This document shows, one piece after another, positions 9,633 to 20,828 of a DNA stretch of 51,001 bases. The translations under genes and the position numbers were made by a program. Source of the DNA: Thermosipho sp. (in: thermotogales) (lineage in GTDB: Bacteria; Thermotogota; Thermotogae; Thermotogales; Fervidobacteriaceae); contig JASKLO010000008.1 of NCBI GenBank assembly GCA_030153605.1, forward strand, positions 1 through 51,001, given 5' to 3'. Numbering within the stretch: the stretch's first letter is position 1; each line of letters opens with the position of its first letter. Under the pieces are notes generated by a model. It had not been told where the DNA came from, ran no database searches, and was given only the letters and a program-made list of their open reading frames with translations.

Positions 9633-11738
9633 TTATTTACGATATATAAATTTTATAAGAGTCGGTAAAAAAGTCAAACTTAAGAAAGAACTTGAAAGCA
9701 TTGAGACCCACATAATTGCAACAAAATACTCATGAATTTTAAAAGGAGAAAGTATCAAAATTGAAAATCCTATTGATAGACCAAGTGCATTAGCTAAAAT
9801 AGGTTTTGATGTTGTAATAAAAGATTCTTTAATTGCTAAATCTATATTTTTTTTGTTTTTTAAGTTATATCCAAAACTTTCTATAAAATGTATCGCATAA
9901 TCTATGCCTACTCCTACAACTATACTACCCATTGTAGCAGTTATAATACTAAGTTTTATACCAGCATATCCCATAAAGCCAAACAATACAATTAAAGTTA
10001 AACTGATTGGAATTATAGATATAATGGCCTTCTTTAAGTTTTTAAACCTTATAAAGACAATTGTGAATACAAGAAAAACTGCTAAAATTAATGATTTAAT
10101 CTGCTGAGGTACAATAGTTTCATTCATTTCTTTCATAATATATGGGATTCCAGTTACTTTAATTGGTTCTTCTACTTTCTTTTCTATTTTATTTAAACTT
10201 TGTTTTGATATTTCTGCAGGAAAAATTAATATTCTTCCAGCTTTTCTATCTTGATTTAAAAAATTTTTATAAACACTTGGTAATAGGTTCATTAAAATTC
10301 TAACCTGACCTATATTTTGTGGATATCCTTCTCTTCTTAATATTTTTTCATTTAAATTTTCAACAAAATCATAGAAAGAAATTACCTTATTTCCTTCGTT
10401 TCTAAGTGTTTCTTCAATTTCCAGAACTTTATTTGCAAATGAAGGTTCAATGGGATCAAAATTAGTTTCAAAATAACCATAAACAGGAACAGTTATACCA
10501 AAAACATCTTGAATTTTATCCATATTTTTCTTTACCTGGGTGGTGTTTTTATACATATCTATCATATAAAATTCTGTATTCAACCTGAATAATCCAGGGA
10601 AAAAAACAATTAATAAAACAAGAGAAACTATCACGGATTTTTTACCTAAAAAGCTTTCAAAGAAGCTAGATATTTTACTTTCTTGCTTTGCTGATTTAAG
10701 TTCACTGTTTAATAATATTATTGGCAAAAACAACCATGTAGCAATACCCGCAAAAGAAATTCCAATACTGCTTATCAAAGCCATTTGTGCTAATGATTCC
10801 GAATTTATAAAAGAAAGAGATAAAAACCCAACAACAGTTGTCACAGTTGTTAAAATCATTGCTACCCCAGTACTTTTTAATGTCTCAACCAAAGCTTCTT
10901 CTTTTTCTCTTTTATCTTTTAAATCAAGAAAATGAGATACAAAATGCAATCCATCAGCACTTCCCATTACGATTGTAAATATTGGAGCCAGTATCGTTAA
11001 AACAGAAATTTCTCCTTTGTACCATCCTAAAAAACCCATAGTCCACAATGCACCTATTCCAGCTGGAAAAACAGAAAAAAAGGTAGCTTTTGCACTACCT
11101 AGGCGCCATTTAAAAACCAAAAACACTGTTAATATGGCAAGAGGTGGTAGAGTAAAAATCAACATGAACAAATAATCAAATATTTTTTCCTCAAGGTACC
11201 TTGTCCCTCCAAAGTAATGTGGTACTTCCTGAAGAACTTCTGCCAATTGTTTTAAAATTTTACTTTCTGAGGGTAAAACATAAAACATTACATAATATTT
11301 TCCATCTTTTTTTATTATATTATCAGTCTCAATCTGATTAAGAAAATTTATTACATATTTGTAGTTATCTTGATTAATTTCAGAAACATCAATTTTTCTA
11401 AATCCAACTGGAACTTCCTCAGGAATTGGAGATATTACATCTAAAATACCATTTATGTTTTTAATCTTTTTTTCAATACTTCTGATCTTTTTTAAACCAT
11501 CAATCGAATAAGGATCTTCATCTATCTCAAAAATTACATTTAATTGATCATTTGACTGAAAAACTCCTTCCATTCTCTCTAAAATTTCCATATATTTTGA
11601 ATTTTTAGCCATAAATAGAGTAAAGTCAGTATTAATTCTTAACTTAAAAAGACCTGCAAAAAAAACTATATTCAAAATAGCAAGTAATATTAGAAAGCGT
11701 TTGCCATGTTTTTTAAAAAAGTCAATGTAGGTTTTCAT
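9633..11738 (-). CDS. RND/MMPL superfamily exporter
   Basis: Predicted inner-membrane transporter of the RND superfamily with MMPL/sterol-sensing-like domains, 701 residues. There is one membrane helix near the N-terminus, a first periplasmic loop, a bundle of about five helices around residues 190-350, a second periplasmic loop and a second bundle around 550-700. Each bundle carries the conserved small/polar pattern (VMGSADGLHFVSHF and VVGVGIDYAIHFIESF). The substrate is unknown; relatives export lipids or hopanoids. The ATG at 11738 is preferred because AGGAGGAT precedes it; it overlaps holA by 17 bases. The gene is separated from the rodZ-like gene by that gene's own promoter. Confidence 0.85.
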   Translation of the reverse strand: MKTYIDFFKKHGKRFLILLAILNIVFFAGLFKLRINTDFTLFMAKNSKYMEILERMEGVFQSNDQLNVIFEIDEDPYSIDGLKKIRSIEKKIKNINGILDVISPIPEEVPVGFRKIDVSEINQDNYKYVINFLNQIETDNIIKKDGKYYVMFYVLPSESKILKQLAEVLQEVPHYFGGTRYLEEKIFDYLFMLIFTLPPLAILTVFLVFKWRLGSAKATFFSVFPAGIGALWTMGFLGWYKGEISVLTILAPIFTIVMGSADGLHFVSHFLDLKDKREKEEALVETLKSTGVAMILTTVTTVVGFLSLSFINSESLAQMALISSIGISFAGIATWLFLPIILLNSELKSAKQESKISSFFESFLGKKSVIVSLVLLIVFFPGLFRLNTEFYMIDMYKNTTQVKKNMDKIQDVFGITVPVYGYFETNFDPIEPSFANKVLEIEETLRNEGNKVISFYDFVENLNEKILRREGYPQNIGQVRILMNLLPSVYKNFLNQDRKAGRILIFPAEISKQSLNKIEKKVEEPIKVTGIPYIMKEMNETIVPQQIKSLILAVFLVFTIVFIRFKNLKKAIISIIPISLTLIVLFGFMGYAGIKLSIITATMGSIVVGVGIDYAIHFIESFGYNLKNKKNIDLAIKESFITTSKPILANALGLSIGFSILILSPFKIHEYFVAIMWVSMLSSSFLSLTFLPTLIKFIYRK

Positions 11739-12687
11739 TTTTATCCTCCTCAAAAACAACTTTTATAAAATCTATTATTTCAACCTCGAGTATTCCGCCC
11801 AATTTAATTGCTCTATCTATTGTAAATATTTTTTTAATAATCTCTTTTAAAAAATCTGGCGTGTATACTTTCAAATGATTTAATGGCATAAAATCTTGTC
11901 CTTTAAATTTAAAGCCTAGAAATCTTGCTACTTTAGAAGTATTTATACCTAATTCCTTAGAAATTTTACTAATCTCAACCCAGTTAAATTTTTCTTTGTA
12001 TGGAACATTTAAAGTTAAATTAAAAAGCGAAATGAAATGTTTAGACAAAGCACCTATTATCAGAACTGGTTCGTAATCATTTAAAATGTCTTTTAACATG
12101 CTAAAAACTTGCTTGTTTCTTTCAGAAATCATAAAACAAAATTCATCTAATTTTGAAACTGCATATTTATGAACATAGTCTTTTATGCCATTAACAGTCA
12201 ATCGCATATTTAGAATTTTTAATTTTTTTATTTCATTATATAAAGCTAGTTCGTTCGGTCCAACAACATCAAAAAGATATTCAGGAACATTTTCTTCATA
12301 TTTAATAGAATGATTTTCTAATAAATTTTTAATATAATCAAGCCACTTGAATTTTTCCCAAGGATTAGGTACTGTAAAACTCTGAGATTTTATTTTTTTT
12401 GAAAGTTGTTTTTCAGTTCTTACAAAAACTGTTATATTTTCTGGGATTTCTAAACTTAAAATCTGTTTTCTTTCAGAAGATTTCCAATTATCAAAATCAA
12501 CCAAGTCAATAACACTTTCTGGAGCAAAAAGACTAATATTTATTGTTTTTTCAGTTATTATGTCAAGTTTATCGTTATCATCAGAATAAAGTCTTAAATA
12601 TTCAACATTATTCTTATTTTTTAAAAATTCTTTTACGTAAAATTCTTTACCCAACTCCGAATTTCCATATAAATTGATAAGAGGCAT
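11722..12687 (-). CDS. holA: DNA polymerase III delta subunit
   Basis: Clamp-loader subunit that opens the beta sliding clamp. The protein is divergent, as HolA often is, but the 321-residue length, the N-terminal YGNSELGKEFYVKEF stretch (the degenerate nucleotide-fold start), the central VGPNELALYNEIKKLKIL helix and the C-terminal helical domain ending in LGGILEVEIIDFIKVVF fit the family. Here GG(I)LE in the final domain takes the place of the usual KTG/G..E signature. GGGGTGATG precedes the ATG. It is divergent from the radical SAM gene and forms a two-gene unit with the exporter. Confidence 0.75.
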   Translation of the reverse strand: MPLINLYGNSELGKEFYVKEFLKNKNNVEYLRLYSDDNDKLDIITEKTINISLFAPESVIDLVDFDNWKSSERKQILSLEIPENITVFVRTEKQLSKKIKSQSFTVPNPWEKFKWLDYIKNLLENHSIKYEENVPEYLFDVVGPNELALYNEIKKLKILNMRLTVNGIKDYVHKYAVSKLDEFCFMISERNKQVFSMLKDILNDYEPVLIIGALSKHFISLFNLTLNVPYKEKFNWVEISKISKELGINTSKVARFLGFKFKGQDFMPLNHLKVYTPDFLKEIIKKIFTIDRAIKLGGILEVEIIDFIKVVFEEDKNENLH

Positions 12688-12752
12688 ATCATCACCCCAT
12701 AATTAATATTATTTAGTCAATAGCTTTATAATTTTAACACAAATTTTTGTTG

Positions 12753-12758
12753 TATAAT
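12753..12758 (+). promoter_or_regulatory. Probable -10 box for the radical SAM/kinase/nfn operon
   Basis: TATAAT lies about 30 bases upstream of the ATG at 12789. No good -35 box is seen at the normal distance, so only the -10 is called. Confidence 0.45.
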
Positions 12759-12788
12759 TAAAGAAAGAAGAAGAGAAAGGAGAGAAAT

Positions 12789-13649
12789 ATGCTTGAAAAT
12801 TGTGTTCTTTGCCCTAGAAACTGCGGAATAAATAGATACAAAAACAAAGGAGTTTGTGGTGTCAAAGATAAAATACTTGTTTCAAATATTCTTCTTCATA
12901 AAGGAGAAGAACCACCAATTTCTGGAAAAAACGGAGCAGGAATTGTATTTTTTTCAGGTTGCCCTATGAAATGTATATATTGTCAAAATATGGGTTTTTC
13001 ACAAAAGGGAATAGGAATGGAAATATCTATTGAAAAACTTGCTGATTCCTTTTTATTACTTCAAAAAAATGGGGCTTATACTTTAGACCTTGTAACTCCA
13101 AGTCCACACGTTATAGGAATAATAGAAGCATTAAAAATCGCAAAAAGCAGGGGCTTTAATCTCCCTGTAGTTTATAATACTTCTAGTTATGAAAAGGTAG
13201 AAACATTGAAATTATTAGAAAACTATGTTGATATTTATTTGGCAGATATCAGATATACTAATTCTTATTATGGAGAAATCTACTCTAAAGTCAACAATTA
13301 TTGGGAAATTGCCCAAGAAGCTATCAAAGAAATGTATAGACAAGTAGGCCCATATAATGATAATAAAAGAAAAGGATTAATTATAAGAATTCTTGTAATG
13401 CCTAATAAAGTCTCTGGACATTTTGAAGCATTAAGGTTTGTGGCAAATCTAGATCCAGAAATTCCAGTTTCTTTAATGTCTCAGTATATGCCAGTTTTTG
13501 GTGCTAAAAATGATCCACTAATAGGCAGAAAAATAACTTCAGCTGAATATCAAGAAGCTATTGAATATATGGAACTTTTAGGTTTAAAGGGTTGGGTCCA
13601 AACTAACGAAAAAGAGAAAATAACTACAAAGGCAGTGGATTGGAAATGA
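12789..13649 (+). CDS. Radical SAM protein, PflA-like (COG1313 type)
   Basis: Radical SAM protein related to pyruvate formate-lyase activating enzymes. The N-terminus has a cysteine-rich segment (CVLCPRNCGINRY, then GVCGVKD) that could hold an extra metal site, and the SAM cluster motif is in FFSGCPMKCIYCQN at about residues 56-69. The following TPSPHV block and the LADIRYTNSYYGEIYS segment are typical of COG1313 proteins, whose substrate is unknown. The length is 286 residues. AAAGGAG precedes the ATG. It overlaps the next radical SAM gene by ten bases, so they probably act in one pathway. No glycyl-radical enzyme is encoded nearby. Confidence 0.8.
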   Translation: MLENCVLCPRNCGINRYKNKGVCGVKDKILVSNILLHKGEEPPISGKNGAGIVFFSGCPMKCIYCQNMGFSQKGIGMEISIEKLADSFLLLQKNGAYTLDLVTPSPHVIGIIEALKIAKSRGFNLPVVYNTSSYEKVETLKLLENYVDIYLADIRYTNSYYGEIYSKVNNYWEIAQEAIKEMYRQVGPYNDNKRKGLIIRILVMPNKVSGHFEALRFVANLDPEIPVSLMSQYMPVFGAKNDPLIGRKITSAEYQEAIEYMELLGLKGWVQTNEKEKITTKAVDWK

Positions 13650-14398
13650 TTATTGTTAATCCTTCTGGAACCTTACCTGTTACAGTAACCTCATCGTGTA
13701 ATATGAATTGTAAACATTGTGGTGGAATTTATATAAAAAGTATGGCCCATATTTCTCAGATGGAAAAATATATCAAAAAATATAAGTCATTTTTGATTAG
13801 TGGAGGTATGACAGAGGAAGGAATTATTCCTTTTCATCATTATGTTCCAAAGCTTCAGAACTTAAAAAATCAACATAAATTAACCTACAATTTTCATATA
13901 GGATTTCCAAAAAATCCCCCTTTTGAAATCGAAAATTTAGCAGACGTAATCAGTTTTGATTTTTTTGCTGATCCTGAAATTTTAAAAGAAGTTTATGGTA
14001 TAAAAAGAACCCCGAATGAAATTTTAAATTCTGTTTTACCCTTAAAGACTCACAAGGTTCCTCATATTACAATAGGAATATATTGTGGAAGAATTACACA
14101 CGAATATAATAGTCTTGAAATATTGAGTAATTATTTTGATACAATTGTATTGAATATTTTTATCCCAACTAGAAATACTATATATGAAAAATGCAAACCT
14201 CCTGTCATTGATGAAGTAGCAGAAATTTTTAAAGAAGCAAATAAGAAATTTAAAAATGTTATTTTAGGTTGCATGCATCCTCATGGCAAATATAGAGAAG
14301 ACCTTCTTGGGAAAATTTCAAATTATTTACACGTATTTGTTAATTCTGCAAGTAAGGAATTTGATTTTAAAGGCTGTTGTTCTTTTTTAAAACTATAA
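13640..14398 (+). CDS. Second radical SAM protein, function unknown
   Basis: A 252-residue protein with a radical SAM cluster motif near the N-terminus: VTSSCNMNCKHCGG, about residues 16-29. The LISGGMTEEG segment afterwards corresponds to the SAM-binding GGE region. Three further cysteines near the C-terminus (GCMHPHGKYRED and KGCCSFLKL) could bind a second cluster. I do not recognise a characterised relative. The ATG overlaps the end of the previous radical SAM gene, so translation is probably coupled. The pairing suggests that one enzyme works on the product or partner of the other. Confidence 0.75.
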   Translation: MEMIIVNPSGTLPVTVTSSCNMNCKHCGGIYIKSMAHISQMEKYIKKYKSFLISGGMTEEGIIPFHHYVPKLQNLKNQHKLTYNFHIGFPKNPPFEIENLADVISFDFFADPEILKEVYGIKRTPNEILNSVLPLKTHKVPHITIGIYCGRITHEYNSLEILSNYFDTIVLNIFIPTRNTIYEKCKPPVIDEVAEIFKEANKKFKNVILGCMHPHGKYREDLLGKISNYLHVFVNSASKEFDFKGCCSFLKL

Positions 14399-14418
14399 AA
14401 AAGAAGGAGGAAATTTCA

Positions 14419-15354
14419 GTGAAGATAATTGGAGTTGATCTTGGTGGAACATTTGTAAAAATCGGACTTGTTGATTCATTAACAGGAAAAATACTTAAAA
14501 AATCCGAAATAGAAACAAAAGTAGACCTAGGCGGAGATACTGTTGTTAAAAGAATATCTGATGAAATCAAAAGATTAACTGAAAACGAAAACTATGAAGC
14601 AGTAGGAATAGGGTCCCCTGGCTCTATTGATAAAGAAAATGGAATTGTCAAATTTTCGCCTAATTTTCCAGATTGGAACAATTTTCCACTAGGACCAAAA
14701 CTCTCAGAATTAATTAATAAGAAAGTATATGTGGAAAACGATGCAAATTCATTTGCATTAGGTGAAAAATGGTTTGGAGCTGGAAAAGGAAAAGAACATA
14801 TTATTGCTCTTACACTTGGAACGGGTGTTGGAGGAGGAATTATTTCCCATAACTTTCTAATTACAGGTTCCACTGGGATTGGTGGAGAACTTGGCCATGT
14901 TATCATTAATCCTAATGGCCCGTTATGTGGTTGTGGAAATTATGGGTGTTTGGAAGCTTACGCTTCCGCAACTGCAATAGTTAGAATGGCAAAGGAAAGA
15001 AGGAAAAAATTCCCCAATTCTCTAATTTTTCAAAACGAAAATATTTCTGCAAAAGTTGTATTTGATGCAGCAAAACAAAATGATCGTTTGGCTTTAATAA
15101 TTAGGGATGAAGTGGTAGAAGCTTTAGCAGTTGCGATAACAGGATTTATTCACACATTTAATCCTGAAGTAATAATTATTGGAGGAGGAGTTTCAAAAGC
15201 AGGAAACATTCTTTTTGAACCTTTAAGAAAACGTGTAGATGAACTAGTTATGCCTTCTTTTAAAAACACTTACGAAATTCTCCAAAGTCCTCTTGTTGAA
15301 AACGCTGGTATATTGGGGGCGGCATCTATTGTTTTGCAAAGAGAAAACTTATGA
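14419..15354 (+). CDS. ROK-family sugar kinase (glucokinase-like)
   Basis: Cytoplasmic ATP-dependent sugar kinase, about 311 residues, most like glucokinase. The N-terminal phosphate loop is GVDLGGTFVKIGL; the sugar-binding region has ENDANSFALGE and GTGVGGGII; and the ROK zinc motif is intact as CGCGNYGCLEAYAS (about 175-188), preceded by GELGH. No DNA-binding domain is fused, so this is a kinase and not a ROK repressor. I use the GTG at 14419 because AAGGAGG lies just upstream; the longer frame reaching back to 14377 starts inside the previous gene. It runs directly into a PfkB-type kinase. Confidence 0.9.
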   Translation: MKIIGVDLGGTFVKIGLVDSLTGKILKKSEIETKVDLGGDTVVKRISDEIKRLTENENYEAVGIGSPGSIDKENGIVKFSPNFPDWNNFPLGPKLSELINKKVYVENDANSFALGEKWFGAGKGKEHIIALTLGTGVGGGIISHNFLITGSTGIGGELGHVIINPNGPLCGCGNYGCLEAYASATAIVRMAKERRKKFPNSLIFQNENISAKVVFDAAKQNDRLALIIRDEVVEALAVAITGFIHTFNPEVIIIGGGVSKAGNILFEPLRKRVDELVMPSFKNTYEILQSPLVENAGILGAASIVLQRENL

Positions 15355-15355
15355 T

Positions 15356-16168
15356 GTGTTTTGTATAGGAAAAACAAATTTGGACCTTTTTTATTTTGTT
15401 GATCAAATTAAATTGGAAGAAAATCATGTAGCAAATGAGTTTTATTATTTCGTCGGAGGAAAAGCAACAAATGTGGCCATAAATCTTTCAAGACTAGGTT
15501 TAAATGTGGCTTTAATCTCAGTAGTTGGAAACGATATTTTCGGACAAATAGCTCTAGACTTTCTAAAAGAAACAAATATTGATTTTTGTGGAAAAAAAGT
15601 TGATACATCTACTTCACTTACAAGTATTATAGTAGATAAATTTGGCAAAAATACTATGTTTCATAATATGGGTTCTAATTCAAGTTTTTCTTCCGATTTA
15701 ATTCCTGATAACCTATCATTTTCATTTGTTCAGTCGGGGATTCCAGTTGAAGCTATAATTAAAACTATAACTAATTCAAAAATTACCTTTCTAGAACTTT
15801 CAGAAGTTTCTCAATTTGAATTGATTAAAAAATATCTAAAAAAAGTTAAATTTGTATCTTTAAATGAAAATGAATTAAATAATATTTTTGAAACAGATAA
15901 CTATAAAGAAAACTTGTATTTACTTTCAAATTACACAAACAATATAATTCTAAAAAGAGGAGAAAAAGGATTAGTTTTTTTAGACGAAAATCAAAACATT
16001 TTTATGGTGCCGGCAAAAAAGACAAAAGTTGTAAATACAACTGGAGCAGGTGATGCTATTTCTGCGTCATTCATATTTGGCTTCTTAAAAAATTGGGAAA
16101 TTTCTGAAATTTTAAATTTTTGTGTTGAATATGCTTCTAAAATTATAAAAAGTAAATATTCAACATAA
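15356..16168 (+). CDS. PfkB-family carbohydrate/nucleoside kinase
   Basis: Ribokinase-like kinase. FCIGKTNLDLFY at the N-terminus, FVGGKATNVAINLSRLG (about residues 30-50) and the C-terminal anion-hole and catalytic motif NTTGAGDAISASF (about 230-242, catalytic Asp in GAGD) are all present. The substrate could be ribose, a hexose or a nucleoside. The start is uncertain: I use GTG at 15356, two bases past the ROK stop, because family members begin right at this point. The ribosome site is weak, and the open frame extends upstream into the ROK gene. The protein is then about 270 residues, a little short for the family. Confidence 0.8.
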   Translation: MFCIGKTNLDLFYFVDQIKLEENHVANEFYYFVGGKATNVAINLSRLGLNVALISVVGNDIFGQIALDFLKETNIDFCGKKVDTSTSLTSIIVDKFGKNTMFHNMGSNSSFSSDLIPDNLSFSFVQSGIPVEAIIKTITNSKITFLELSEVSQFELIKKYLKKVKFVSLNENELNNIFETDNYKENLYLLSNYTNNIILKRGEKGLVFLDENQNIFMVPAKKTKVVNTTGAGDAISASFIFGFLKNWEISEILNFCVEYASKIIKSKYST

Positions 16169-16183
16169 ATGGAGGGTGAAAAC

Positions 16184-18387
<2,204 letters not shown>

Positions 18388-18538
18388 AAAATTTATAAAT
18401 GATTAAATTTTTGACGATATTATATTTTTTTAAAGAAACATATCTATTATCTACTGAGTCTAAAAAAGTGGCTGAAAAAAACTTTTTCAAAGTTTTATAA
18501 ATCTAAAAATGAAGGACTCATAGTATTTTCCAATAAAA

Positions 18539-18547
18539 TGGTATAAT
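18539..18547 (+). promoter_or_regulatory. Extended -10 promoter for the DUF4382 lipoprotein gene
   Basis: TGG followed directly by TATAAT (18542-18547) forms an extended -10 element. No -35 match is seen. It implies a leader of about 90 bases before the ATG at 18643. The rest of 18388-18642 is AT-rich, with a weak TGAAAAA/TTTTTCA hairpin near 18471-18490 that might end the nfn transcript. Confidence 0.5.
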
Positions 18548-18642
18548 ACAATATAGATCTATAATGCATGTATTTAAATTATAACTAAATTAGAGCTTTA
18601 AATGCGGATTTGAATAAAATATTTCGAAAAGGAGGTGAAAAA

Positions 18643-19461
18643 ATGAAAAAAAGTATTTTATGGGTATCATTAACATTATTACTTTTCATTTTATTTGGAT
18701 GTATTTTTAATAACCCGTTTCAAACTGCTCGCGTTGAAGTTTTATTAACAGATGCTCCTGTCACCGATATCGATAGACTAACAGTTGATATTACTGGATT
18801 AACATACCACTATTCATATGAAAATGCATTTGGAGATGAAATAGGAATATGGGCAACTCCAACAAATGTTGCCACAACTGTTGATGTTTTATCACTTGCA
18901 GGCACAGAAGTTAATTGGTTAACAATTGATGTACCAGTACCATCGACAATAACACAATTAAGACTTTTTGTTGATGCTGCAACTGTAACGGTAAATGGAC
19001 AAGATTATACGGTAAATTTGTCAAATCCTGTAGTAAAATTACCAAAAGCAGATATTTTTATTAATGAAGATGGACAGCTTGTTCTTGACTTTGATGTTTT
19101 AAGATCTTTAAAATATCAAAATGGAAACTATAGATTAACTCCTGTTATATTGCCTACTTTCAAAAACGCTGATGTTTATCCAATTTATGGAATAGTCACT
19201 CAAAATTCTACCCCAGTTAAAAATGCAGTAGTTGCTTTGTTTGATTCCAACGATTCTACAACTTTAAGACTTTCACTAACAAGATCTGATGGAACATTTT
19301 ATCTTGGAAAATGGCATGAAGGAGATTACTTAATTAAAGTTTATACTGATGTCCAAATCCCAGAAGATGATCAAGAATTTGATATTAGTTCTTACACAGA
19401 AGCAGCTTCAAAAACTATAAGCGTTCCTCTTGAAGAGAGCATATCAATACAATTACCTTAA
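18643..19461 (+). CDS. DUF4382 lipoprotein
   Basis: Exported lipoprotein, about 272 residues. A lysine start and hydrophobic stretch end at a lipobox-like ILFGC, so Cys near residue 21 would be lipidated. Residues about 30-170 match DUF4382 (VEVLLTDAPVTDIDRLTVDITGL and the later PKADIFINEDGQLVLDFDV block). The C-terminal 90 residues look like a carboxypeptidase-regulatory beta sandwich (PVKNAVVALFDSND, TRSDGTFYLGKWHEGDYLIKV). A binding or structural role on the cell surface is likely; no enzyme motif is seen. The ATG follows GGAGGTG, and this start is preferred over the upstream TTG at 18610. The gene stands alone and ends at a strong terminator. Confidence 0.85.
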   Translation: MKKSILWVSLTLLLFILFGCIFNNPFQTARVEVLLTDAPVTDIDRLTVDITGLTYHYSYENAFGDEIGIWATPTNVATTVDVLSLAGTEVNWLTIDVPVPSTITQLRLFVDAATVTVNGQDYTVNLSNPVVKLPKADIFINEDGQLVLDFDVLRSLKYQNGNYRLTPVILPTFKNADVYPIYGIVTQNSTPVKNAVVALFDSNDSTTLRLSLTRSDGTFYLGKWHEGDYLIKVYTDVQIPEDDQEFDISSYTEAASKTISVPLEESISIQLP

Positions 19462-19480
19462 TATTTATATTATAAAAAAT

Positions 19481-19522
19481 AATCTCCGAAGTAGCCTTTT
19501 AATGGTTACTTCGGAGATTTTA
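19481..19522. terminator. Bidirectional intrinsic terminator
   Basis: A 16-bp inverted repeat with one G-T wobble (AATCTCCGAAGTAGCC at 19481-19496, partner arm 19504-19519) and a seven-base loop. TTTTATT follows on the + strand and an A-rich stretch precedes, so it serves both the lipoprotein gene and the convergent phosphatase gene. Confidence 0.85.
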
Positions 19523-20365
19523 TTCTATTAATTCCAACTTTGCATATAATCCCATATGATCTGAAACTCTTCCATATTTATCATCATCTTTAAAAACTAC
19601 TTTACTTTCTATTGCTTTAAAGTGTTTTGAAGTTAAGATATAATCAATCCTTGAACTACCAGTAAATTTGTCTCCTCTAAAAGTAGCTTCCTTAAAGTTA
19701 TTTGAATTAGTTTCTAAAAATACATCTATCAATTCTTGACCTTTTACTTTCATAGATATAAATTCTTTATATTCTTCAGTTCCTGCTTCAACATTAAAGT
19801 CTCCAGCAATTATAAATCTATCATTCGAACTTTCATTGACCCAATCTACAAGCTCTTTATATTCTTTCTTAAATCCCTTTTCTATCCAATTAAAATGAAC
19901 AATATAAACATCAATAATTTGACTATTAAAATTTACTGAAGCTTTCAAAAGTTTCCTAGAATAAAATGATGATACATCTTTAATTTCAGAAACATACCTA
20001 TTTTCAAAATCAGTAATTGGATATCTATTTAAAATCCCCAATCCTTCTTCCCAGATATTCCAACCATAATGAGACCAATCCCAGGCATATTCATAAAATT
20101 TACCATCTTTCAAAAGAAGTTCTCGCAGTGTCTTGATATAATTTTTTTCTTTTATATATACTCTAAATTTTTCTTCAATAATTTTCATATCTTTGTGTTG
20201 GGCTGCTTCTTGAAAAACCGCAATATCAATATCTTCATCTAGAATAAATTGAGTAATTTTGTTCTGAATTTTCTCACATTCCCTAAAAAAATGTTTTAAA
20301 TTTTTTGCATCATTTAAATCAACTTCTTGAAATGTATGAAGATTCAAAGTTAATATTTTAAGCAT
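19520..20365 (-). CDS. Endonuclease/exonuclease/phosphatase family protein
   Basis: Member of the DNase I-like metal-dependent phosphoesterase superfamily, 281 residues. The fold's motifs occur in order: LTLNLHTF (metal-site Asn), AVFQEAAQ (Glu), IAGDFNVEAG, SRIDYILTS and the catalytic His in VSDHMGLYAKLEL at the C-terminus. There is no signal peptide, so it acts inside the cell. It may cleave nucleic acid or a small phosphodiester; the substrate cannot be read from sequence. The gene is divergent from the GntR operon and has no partner. Confidence 0.85.
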   Translation of the reverse strand: MLKILTLNLHTFQEVDLNDAKNLKHFFRECEKIQNKITQFILDEDIDIAVFQEAAQHKDMKIIEEKFRVYIKEKNYIKTLRELLLKDGKFYEYAWDWSHYGWNIWEEGLGILNRYPITDFENRYVSEIKDVSSFYSRKLLKASVNFNSQIIDVYIVHFNWIEKGFKKEYKELVDWVNESSNDRFIIAGDFNVEAGTEEYKEFISMKVKGQELIDVFLETNSNNFKEATFRGDKFTGSSRIDYILTSKHFKAIESKVVFKDDDKYGRVSDHMGLYAKLELIE

Positions 20366-20408
20366 AAAATTACCTCCCTATCCTATTTTATCACTTTAAA
20401 ATAAAAAA

Positions 20409-20446
20409 TTGACAAAATAATACTGTCATATTATAATATTACAGTA
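20409..20446 (+). promoter_or_regulatory. Consensus promoter with palindromic operator of the GntR-ABC operon
   Basis: A perfect TTGACA (20409-20414) and TATAAT (20432-20437) are separated by 17 bases. A 26-bp near-perfect palindrome (20421-20446, arms TACTGT and ACAGTA around a fully symmetric 12-base core, with a single mismatched pair) covers the spacer, the -10 and the likely start site. GGGAGG follows at once. This is where the GntR protein encoded just downstream would be expected to bind and block RNA polymerase. Confidence 0.8.
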
Positions 20447-20459
20447 GGGAGGTTGAAAA

Positions 20460-20828
20460 ATGTGGTTTACAATTGATTTTTCATCACATATTCCTGTTTA
20501 TAAACAAATTGCAGAAAAAATTAAAATGGAGATTGTTCAAGGAAATATTAAAAAAGGAGAATTTCTTCCCTCAATTAGAAAATTAGCTGATTCTCTAGGA
20601 GTTAATTTGAATACTGTTGCAAGAGCATACCGTGAACTGTCTAATGAAGGTATTATAAAACCAATTCGTGGGGAAGGTTATATTGTAAAAATTGAGAATA
20701 TGGAAAAATTTAATGAAACACTTATAATCCAACTTGAAGAAATTGTTGATAAATGTATAAAAGCGGGTATCCCAAATGAAAAAATATGCAAAATTATTGA
20801 AGAAAAAACCAGGAGGGAAGTAAAATGA
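20460..20828 (+). CDS. GntR family regulator, YtrA subfamily
   Basis: Transcriptional repressor of 122 residues. The winged helix-turn-helix occupies residues 1-75 (VYKQIAEKIKMEIVQGNIKKG, then SIRKLADSLGVNLNTVARAYREL), with the GNIKKGEFLPSIR pattern diagnostic of GntR proteins. The short C-terminal part is two helices for dimerisation, as in YtrA, which controls ABC transporters for envelope stress in Bacillus. It heads an operon with an ABC ATPase and permease and likely represses it from the palindrome at its own promoter. Confidence 0.9.
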   Translation: MWFTIDFSSHIPVYKQIAEKIKMEIVQGNIKKGEFLPSIRKLADSLGVNLNTVARAYRELSNEGIIKPIRGEGYIVKIENMEKFNETLIIQLEEIVDKCIKAGIPNEKICKIIEEKTRREVK

